This document shows, one piece after another, positions 6,035-10,235 of a DNA stretch of 10,235 nt (position 1 is the stretch's first letter; each line of letters starts with the position of its first letter). This DNA comes from Methanobacteriota archaeon (GTDB lineage Archaea; Halobacteriota; Halobacteria; Halobacteriales; Halalkalicoccaceae): assembly GCA_022561895.1 (NCBI GenBank), contig JADFQH010000087.1, positions 1-10,235 of the forward strand, in the 5' to 3' direction. The position numbers were made by a program, and so were the translations under genes. The notes below the pieces were generated by a model. That model made no database searches. It was not told the origin of the DNA and worked only from the letters and a program-made list of their open reading frames with translations.

Positions 6035-6056
6035 ACGCGATCGGTCTCGCGCTTCG

Positions 6057-6095
6057 GATCGCTATCGAGCGATCGTCGCTGCCGATACCGGCAGC
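6057..6095. repeat. Two adjacent 7-bp hairpins downstream of the first dodecin
   Basis: Hairpin 1 is GATCGCT (6057-6063), ATCG loop, AGCGATC (6068-6074). Hairpin 2 is GCTGCCG (6078-6084), ATAC loop, CGGCAGC (6089-6095). Both stems are perfect with four-base loops and only three bases lie between them. They begin 22 bases after the dodecin stop and end 13 bases before the TATA-like element of the next gene. A tandem-hairpin 3' end for the dodecin transcript is plausible; no T-tract is present. Confidence 0.6.
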
Positions 6096-6104
6096 TTCGT
6101 GGCA

Positions 6105-6115
6105 AAGCTTTATCC
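6105..6115 (+). promoter_or_regulatory. TATA box candidate for the 6141 gene
   Basis: AAGCTTTATCC, with purine-rich GGCAAAG before it as a possible BRE, is centred about 29 bases before the ATG at 6141. That is the right spacing for a leaderless transcript. No Shine-Dalgarno lies at normal distance from the start. Confidence 0.5.
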
Positions 6116-6140
6116 GGGAGGCTACTGTAGTAATTAGTGG

Positions 6141-6461
6141 ATGGGACCTGTTAGCATACCACCCGTCGAGCAGGCCCGGTCGATCTTCAGTGAACTCGGC
6201 TACACCCTTTCGGGGGACGGATCCGAGTTCCGCGCCGAGCGCGAGTGGAAAGTCGTTCATGTAACCGCAACCGCGGACGACGAGGAGGGGTCGATTCTCG
6301 GCTCCGATTCGGACTCGCTTCGGTGTTTCGTGACGTATCGAGAGACCGCAGAAGCGCTCGTTCATCGTCTCTCGGAGTTCAAACCCGACTACGAATGGGC
6401 GGTGATTTCCGTCGGTGATGACGACTACGACGTGCTCCATGCACCCTCGTTGGGTGCGTAG
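6141..6461 (+). CDS. Conserved haloarchaeal protein of unknown function
   Basis: A 106-residue acidic soluble protein without signal peptide or membrane segment. I do not assign a function. Visible blocks are PPVEQARSIFSELGY (7-21, a helix), GSEFRAEREWKVVHV (27-41, strands), RCFVTYRETAEALVHRL (61-77) and DYEWAVISVGDDDYDVLH (83-100). The alternation suggests a compact alpha/beta fold. From memory similar proteins occur in many haloarchaea as an uncharacterised family (possibly DUF7116; not certain). The ATG start is supported by a TATA-like element at leaderless spacing. It has its own promoter candidate and a long nested hairpin at its 3' end, so it may be a single-gene unit between dodecin and the solute-binding protein. 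Confidence 0.78.
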   Translation: MGPVSIPPVEQARSIFSELGYTLSGDGSEFRAEREWKVVHVTATADDEEGSILGSDSDSLRCFVTYRETAEALVHRLSEFKPDYEWAVISVGDDDYDVLHAPSLGA

Positions 6462-6468
6462 TAGCACG
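6431..6468. terminator. Nested hairpin over the 3' end of the 6141 gene
   Basis: Outer stem CGTGCT (6431-6436) with AGCACG (6463-6468) encloses inner stem GCACCC (6441-6446) with GGGTGC (6452-6457), loop TCGTT. The stop codon (6459-6461) lies in the internal loop. It is placed like a 3'-end structure, but T-tracts are absent, so termination is inferred. Confidence 0.45.
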
Positions 6469-6508
6469 ACGGAACGTTCATACCATTGAGCGGTCTATTG
6501 TACGGTCT

Positions 6509-8278
6509 GTGGCGCTACCGAAAGAACCACTCACCCGCAGAACACTCCTTACTGGCACAGCCGGTGTGTTCGCCGGGAGTGCGGGCTGTCTGAGCCGGTT
6601 TCAGGCCTCCGTCGATCGCGAGACGCCCGAACAGGTTACGGTCTCGATCGCGACCCTTCCCGCCGACGAGAACAGCGTTCCCGTTCGTATCGCAAACCAT
6701 CTCGCAGAAACCCTCGGCGTGGCCGGCATCGACGCCGGTGTCCAGCCGGTGACTGCCGAGAACCTCTGGCGAAGCCTCCTGTTGAATCAGGACTTCGATC
6801 TCTATATCGGCCAGCATCCCGGCTACACCGATCCCGACTACCTCTACGGGCTACTGCACTCGCGCTTTAGCGAGGAGCCGGGCTGGCAGAACCCCTTTGG
6901 CTACGTGAACGTCCCCGGCATGGACGACCCGCTCGAAGCACAACGAAGAGCCCGAACGGCGGACCGAGCCGACTCGCTCTCGGAGATCGTCGAAGCCGTC
7001 CGCGAGGAGGTCCCGTTTTCGGTTATCGCATACCCACAAGAGCCTCGGGCGGTTCGAACCGACCGATATTCGGGCTGGGACTACCGCTCGCTCGAATCGC
7101 CCGTTGGCTATCTCGCCCTCGATGAACGCTCCGGCGAGGAGCACAACGGGCGCGATGCAGAAACCCTCACCGTCGGGATCACCGACAGACGGATCACACA
7201 CAACCTGAACCCGCTCGCCGTCGAGTACCGCAGCCGCTGGATCGTCACCGGCCTCCTCTATGACTCGCTCGGCAGGCGGATCGACGACGAGATCGAGCCG
7301 TGGCTCGCACGCGACTGGACGTGGGACGGCAACCGTCTGCAGGTCGAGCTTCGCGATGGGCTTACGTGGCACGACGGCGAGACGCTGACCGCTGCGGACG
7401 TTGCGTTCACCTATCGGCTGCTGTGGGATACAACGCACACCGAGGGCGATCCAACGGTTCCAGCCCCCTGTTTCCGATCCCGGAGCACGCTCGTCGAGAA
7501 CGTCGAAGTCACCGGGGAACGGACGATAGAACTCACCACCGAAACCGACGCTGATCACGGTCTCGAATCAGCAATGGTCCCGGTGTTACCGGCACATATC
7601 TGGGAGGAGCGAACCGATCTCACCTCGATTGCCGGGTTCGATCTCGACAACGCGACCGAAGCGCTGGTCGACGACAACATCGAGCCGGTCGGCTCGGGAC
7701 CGCTTCGTTTCGATTCGGTGACCGCGGACGACCGCCTCGAACTCGTTCGCAACGACGATCACTTTCTCACGTGGATAGGAAACAACGATCCGCTCGCGGC
7801 GCTTGCGGGCGGACCACCCTACGAGCGACTGGTCTTTATCTACTCACCCTCCCAAGCGAACGTCATCGAAGGCGTTCAAGCGGGCGATCTCGACGCGAGC
7901 GCCGACGGCGTCGTACCGACCGAGATCGAGCGCGCGGAGGGAGCAAGCGAGGTCGAACTCGAGTTCGAGGACGTGAGCGCGTACTACCATCTGGGCTTCA
8001 ACACGCGAAACGCACCGCTTTCGAATCCCCGGTTCAGATCGGCCGTCTCGCGGCTGCTCGACAGGGAGTACCTCCGAACGGAGGTGTTCGACGGCTACGC
8101 GACCCCGGCGTTTAGCCCGATCGCCATGGGCGGCCCCGAAGACGAGTGGGAGCCGAACCACCGGATGGGCTTTATCGGCGAGAGCGGGACGGGAGCCGTC
8201 GACGAAGAGACGGTCCACGAGCTGTTCCGGGAGGCAGGGTATATATACAATGAGAGCGGAGAACTGGTCGTACGCTGA
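6509..8278 (+). CDS. Tat-exported family-5 solute-binding lipoprotein, apparently circularly permuted
   Basis: A 589-residue surface-anchored binding protein of the peptide/nickel (OppA/DppA, SBP_bac_5) family. The Tat signal is TRRTLLTG (Arg10-Arg11) and the lipobox ends at Cys27. Segment order is unusual. Residues 42-204 read like the usual C-terminal part: VTVSIATLPAD, HLAETLGVAGIDAGVQPV, NQDFDLYIGQHPGYTDPDY (93-111), a helical region and VPFSVIAYPQEPRAVRTD (168-185). Residues 218-589 read like the usual N-terminal and middle parts: TLTVGITDRRITHNLNPL, EPWLARDWTWDG (263-274), LRDGLTWHDGETLTAADVAFTY (281-302), GSGPLRF, VQAGDLDAS, YYHLGFNTRNAPL (492-504), ending at the ELFREAGY helix (571-578). 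Together they make one complete copy. The start is GTG; no in-frame ATG gives a better signal peptide. No permease or ATPase gene lies in the window. The ligand is unknown. Confidence 0.88.
   Translation: MALPKEPLTRRTLLTGTAGVFAGSAGCLSRFQASVDRETPEQVTVSIATLPADENSVPVRIANHLAETLGVAGIDAGVQPVTAENLWRSLLLNQDFDLYIGQHPGYTDPDYLYGLLHSRFSEEPGWQNPFGYVNVPGMDDPLEAQRRARTADRADSLSEIVEAVREEVPFSVIAYPQEPRAVRTDRYSGWDYRSLESPVGYLALDERSGEEHNGRDAETLTVGITDRRITHNLNPLAVEYRSRWIVTGLLYDSLGRRIDDEIEPWLARDWTWDGNRLQVELRDGLTWHDGETLTAADVAFTYRLLWDTTHTEGDPTVPAPCFRSRSTLVENVEVTGERTIELTTETDADHGLESAMVPVLPAHIWEERTDLTSIAGFDLDNATEALVDDNIEPVGSGPLRFDSVTADDRLELVRNDDHFLTWIGNNDPLAALAGGPPYERLVFIYSPSQANVIEGVQAGDLDASADGVVPTEIERAEGASEVELEFEDVSAYYHLGFNTRNAPLSNPRFRSAVSRLLDREYLRTEVFDGYATPAFSPIAMGGPEDEWEPNHRMGFIGESGTGAVDEETVHELFREAGYIYNESGELVVR
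8240..8247 (+). promoter_or_regulatory. Strong TATA-like sequence inside the 3' end of the solute-binding gene
   Basis: TATATATA lies in codons for GYIYN, about 44 bases before the PAP2 start. It would place a transcription start near 8270, giving a short leader that contains GAGG (8277-8280), a fair Shine-Dalgarno seven bases before the ATG at 8288. It may be an internal promoter for the PAP2 gene or only codon choice. Confidence 0.3.
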
Positions 8279-8287
8279 GGCGTTTCC

Positions 8288-9130
8288 ATGGGTCTCACAA
8301 CGGTGCTGCTATCGGTCGTTGCGGTCGTGAGCCTACTGCTCGTCATCGGGACCGTCGTTTGTATCGACCGAACGCAGCTTCGCGAACTCAGAGCGGATCT
8401 CAGACCGCGCCTCAGGCTTGCAGCGCCCGCAATTGGACTGCTCGGCCTCGTGCTGGTGTTGAACAGCCTCACCCGTCGAACGGCCCAGCAGCTCTCGTGG
8501 CTGATCGGCTTCGAGATCACCGGTCAGATCTACCGGATCGAAGGGACGTTCGTCGCGTGGCTCCAGACGTTTCAAACCACCGAGCTCACGATCTACTTCT
8601 CCGCGATCTATATTTATGGGTATGTCTTCTTGCTCATCTTCCCTTTGCTCGCGTATCTCGCGCTCTCGGAACAACGAACCCTTCACGAGCTTACGATCGC
8701 CTACACCGCGAACTACGGGATCGGACTGGTCTGTTATCTCTTTTTCGTCGCCTACGGTCCTCGAAACCTCGATGTCGCAGAACAGCTCATGTACAACGTC
8801 TATCCCTCCTCTCGGCTACTGACGAGCGCCGTCAACACCAATACGAACGTCTTTCCATCGTTGCATACCTCGCTTTCGGTGACCGCGCTGCTGTTTGCGT
8901 GGCGCACCCGCGAGACCTACCCGCGCTGGCTTGCGATTGCAGGCGTCACCGCGACGAGCGTCGTGATCTCGACGATGTATCTGGGGATCCACTGGGCGAC
9001 GGACGTCGTGGCGGGCGTCGGACTCGCCTACGCAAGCTACTGGATCGGTATCAAAGGTGCGGATCGCTGGCGCGAGATCGCAACGAAGGCAACGCCCCGA
9101 ATCACCCGAGTGTTTCGCTCGCGCCTGTGA
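8288..9130 (+). CDS. Membrane PAP2-superfamily phosphatase (AUR1/IPC-synthase-like)
   Basis: A 280-residue polytopic membrane protein with about six hydrophobic helices (roughly 3-25, 45-60, 100-126, 136-156, 186-204, 214-250). PAP2 enzymes remove or transfer phosphate from lipid head groups or diphosphate carriers. Motif 2 is FPSLHT (189-194), with His193 as expected. Motif 3 is STMYLGIHWATD (228-239), with His235 (nucleophile) and Asp239 in place, but the usual SR at its start is Ser-Thr, so one phosphate-binding Arg is missing. Motif 1 (KxxxxxxRP) is reduced to YGPRN (156-160), as in AUR1-like members. The start is the ATG 9 bases after the solute-binding gene's stop, with GAGG upstream, so the two are probably one operon. 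The substrate is unknown; a polar lipid or isoprenoid phosphate is inferred. Confidence 0.83.
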   Translation: MGLTTVLLSVVAVVSLLLVIGTVVCIDRTQLRELRADLRPRLRLAAPAIGLLGLVLVLNSLTRRTAQQLSWLIGFEITGQIYRIEGTFVAWLQTFQTTELTIYFSAIYIYGYVFLLIFPLLAYLALSEQRTLHELTIAYTANYGIGLVCYLFFVAYGPRNLDVAEQLMYNVYPSSRLLTSAVNTNTNVFPSLHTSLSVTALLFAWRTRETYPRWLAIAGVTATSVVISTMYLGIHWATDVVAGVGLAYASYWIGIKGADRWREIATKATPRITRVFRSRL

Positions 9131-9156
9131 GATGACTGCGAGGTGAGCGGCCCCGC

Positions 9157-9165
9157 CTTTTAAGC
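9157..9165 (+). promoter_or_regulatory. TATA box candidate for the second dodecin
   Basis: CTTTTAAGC is centred about 31 bases before the ATG at 9192, placing transcription start within a few bases of the start codon. A short G/C dyad (GCGG, CC, CCGC; 9147-9156) lies directly before it. The gap 9131-9191 holds nothing else clear. Confidence 0.5.
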
Positions 9166-9191
9166 GACGGCCGGACGTTGTACGCGGTGCG

Positions 9192-9392
9192 ATGGTATTC
9201 AAGAAAGTCACGCTGATCGGCACGAGCACCGAGAGCTTCGACGACGCCGCGGACGACGCGATTGCGCGCGCCCAGAACACGCTCGAAAACGTCTACTGGG
9301 CGGAGGTCGATGAGTTCGGCGTCGAGCTCAAAAACGTCGACGAGCCCGAGTATCAAGCGACCCTCGAAGTCGCCTTCGAAGTCGAAGACTGA
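9192..9392 (+). CDS. Dodecin, canonical archaeal flavin-binding type
   Basis: A 66-residue dodecin closely resembling the characterised Halobacterium salinarum protein, which assembles as a dodecamer and traps flavins as stacked pairs, protecting the cell from light-driven damage and buffering riboflavin. It starts MVFKKVTLIGTSTESF, has the single helix (about 17-32), then NVYWAEV with Trp36, the residue that sandwiches the flavin, and ends YQATLEVAFEVED. Length and all secondary-structure elements are normal. The ATG is supported by a TATA-like element at near-leaderless spacing, so it seems to be transcribed on its own and separately from the PAP2 gene upstream. It is the intact counterpart of the Trp-less dodecin at 5831-6034. 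Confidence 0.95.
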   Translation: MVFKKVTLIGTSTESFDDAADDAIARAQNTLENVYWAEVDEFGVELKNVDEPEYQATLEVAFEVED

Positions 9393-9407
9393 GGCGGTTT
9401 CGTGCGG

Positions 9408-9439
9408 GTTCGTTTTTGCGGTTTTTGCTTCCGACGAAC
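9408..9439 (+). terminator. T-rich terminator after the second dodecin
   Basis: Two T5 runs (9413-9417 and 9422-9426) follow the dodecin stop by about 20 bases; archaeal RNA polymerase often terminates at such T-tracts. Flanking GTTCGT (9408-9413) and ACGAAC (9434-9439) form a 6-base inverted repeat. The next gene converges from the right and ends at 9465, so termination here would keep the two transcripts apart. Confidence 0.6.
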
Positions 9440-9464
9440 GCAGTAGACAGCTATGGATACGAGT

Positions 9465-10235
9465 TCACTCGTCCTTCCACTGGATCTCCTTCGACCCGCC
9501 CGCTTCTCGAAGGGTAAACGGTCCCACCGCGAGCGTTCGCTTTGCCACAGTGGCAATGCGGAGGATGTACGCCAACAGCACGATAAACGGAGCGGTCCCG
9601 ATCGTCACCGCAGCACACACCACCAGCACGCCGGTGTTCACGCCAACTACCGTGCCGGACACGAACGTCGGGTCGAAGAACAGTACCATCGTGAGTGCGG
9701 CGACGAGCGCCGGGATCGCAGCATAGAGGATCGCGTACGAGAGGTTGATCAGCTCCCACTGAAAATAAAACGTCTTGAAATGTTCGCGGGCCGGGCCCAG
9801 AAACTTCAGTAGTTTCAGGAGATCGTCGAGCGAGTCCAGTACCGCCTCCGAAAGGGAGCTTCGGTGTTCGTTCTGTATGCGCCGGCCGGTGTGTATTTTC
9901 CGCGAATAATCGTAGTCCAGCGCCGAATTGAGCACCTGAAACGTCCCGAACTGCGCCCCCTTCAGTTGATCGCTCACCTCCGAGGCGTTTTCGGTGATAT
10001 CATCGGTGTACTCCTCGATTTCCTCGCGGACGTTCCCATCGATATCCTCGCCCATAGCGTCCCGCACCGCGTTCGCCTGTTTCTGGCTCGCTTCGACGAG
10101 CGCCCGGAAAAACATCGGTGGTTCGGTGGGACTTACTGCCAAGCCCGCAACGTCCTCGACCTCCTGGCGAAAATCCATCGCGCCCTGCATTCGATTGCGC
10201 TGTTTTCCGAGCGGTCCGAGTTCCTGGGATATCAC
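9465..10235 (-). CDS. Unrecognised haloarchaeal membrane protein, N-terminus outside window
   Basis: The frame is open to the window edge, so the GTG at 10233-10235 is probably internal and only the last 256 residues are seen. I do not recognise a named family. The first ~160 visible residues are soluble, charged and mostly helical (for example FFRALVEASQKQANAVRDAM, then an Asp/Glu-rich helix about 66-92 and SEAVLDSLDDLLKLLKFLG about 129-147), with possible coiled-coil character. Two or three hydrophobic helices follow (about 163-187, 192-212, 214-229). A short basic then polar tail, AKRTLAVGPFTLREAGGS (231-248), closes the protein. The layout, a long soluble helical part anchored by C-terminal helices, suggests a membrane-tethered sensory or scaffold role, but no catalytic motif supports any specific function. 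Confidence 0.75.
   Translation of the reverse strand: MISQELGPLGKQRNRMQGAMDFRQEVEDVAGLAVSPTEPPMFFRALVEASQKQANAVRDAMGEDIDGNVREEIEEYTDDITENASEVSDQLKGAQFGTFQVLNSALDYDYSRKIHTGRRIQNEHRSSLSEAVLDSLDDLLKLLKFLGPAREHFKTFYFQWELINLSYAILYAAIPALVAALTMVLFFDPTFVSGTVVGVNTGVLVVCAAVTIGTAPFIVLLAYILRIATVAKRTLAVGPFTLREAGGSKEIQWKDE

Noticed and set aside
6851..7558. Open frame of 235 codons opposite the solute-binding gene
   Set aside because: Antisense shadow of a conserved gene with no recognisable domain.
6509..8278. Solute-binding gene as a partial tandem duplication of a binding protein
   Set aside because: The two segments show different, complementary motifs with no repeated block, so together they make one copy and permutation is the better reading.
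8601..8622. AT-rich stretch in the PAP2 gene as a promoter
   Set aside because: It encodes Ile/Tyr-rich membrane helix residues and no gene starts downstream at a fitting distance.
8359..9135. Open frame of 258 codons overlapping the PAP2 gene in another frame
   Set aside because: The Arg-rich product has no membrane segments or motifs, while the overlapping frame carries PAP2 active-site residues.
10233..10235. GTG at the window edge as the true start of the last minus-strand gene
   Set aside because: The frame remains open to the end of the sequence and the codon has no upstream context to judge; the gene is treated as partial.
1..10235. CRISPR arrays, tRNA, rRNA, insertion sequences or integration sites
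   Set aside because: No regularly spaced direct repeats, cloverleaf-like sequence, transposase motifs or long flanking repeats were seen on reading both strands.

Overview
The window looks like chromosomal DNA from a halophilic archaeon (class Halobacteria). Four things point there. The proteins are very acidic (Asp/Glu-rich). Two secreted proteins carry Tat signals with a lipobox, as haloarchaeal lipoproteins do. Several genes have TATA-like boxes about 25-30 bases before the start codon, as expected for leaderless archaeal transcripts. Some families (double-length TatC, Trp36 dodecin) are haloarchaeal. The genus is not determined. I see no transposase, CRISPR array, tRNA or rRNA, and no gene-free stretch over 300 bases; the longest gap is 169 bases.

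Layout: (1) 1-734, + strand, C-terminal part of an MscS-type mechanosensitive channel, converging on and overlapping by 17 bases a UspA-like protein (718-1119, -). The UspA gene follows a cytoplasmic 5'-nucleotidase-type metallophosphatase (1146-2507, -), probably in one operon. (2) 2592-4238, +, a fused double TatC of the haloarchaeal TatCt type. It converges on a Tat-exported lipoprotein with a NodB polysaccharide deacetylase domain (4277-5368, -). (3) 5369-5537, a divergent AT-richer control region with a centred inverted repeat. (4) 5538-6461, +, three small genes: a four-Cys zinc-ribbon protein, a dodecin lacking the flavin-stacking Trp, and a conserved haloarchaeal protein of unknown function. 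The gaps between them are rich in perfect hairpins. (5) 6509-9130, +, a Tat-exported family-5 solute-binding lipoprotein followed 9 bases later by a membrane PAP2 phosphatase. (6) 9192-9392, +, a second, canonical dodecin with Trp36, followed by T-tracts. (7) 9465-10235, -, the C-terminal part of an unrecognised membrane protein.

How the parts relate: TatC belongs to the exporter for folded proteins, and the deacetylase and the solute-binding protein are both likely Tat clients held at the cell surface by a lipidated Cys. The two dodecins suggest flavin buffering by one copy and a changed or lost ligand in the other. The most striking observation is that the solute-binding protein appears circularly permuted: the segment that normally ends a family-5 binding protein lies directly after the signal peptide, and the protein stops where that segment would normally begin. 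The second notable feature is the group of perfect inverted repeats around the small-gene cluster (5440-6468).
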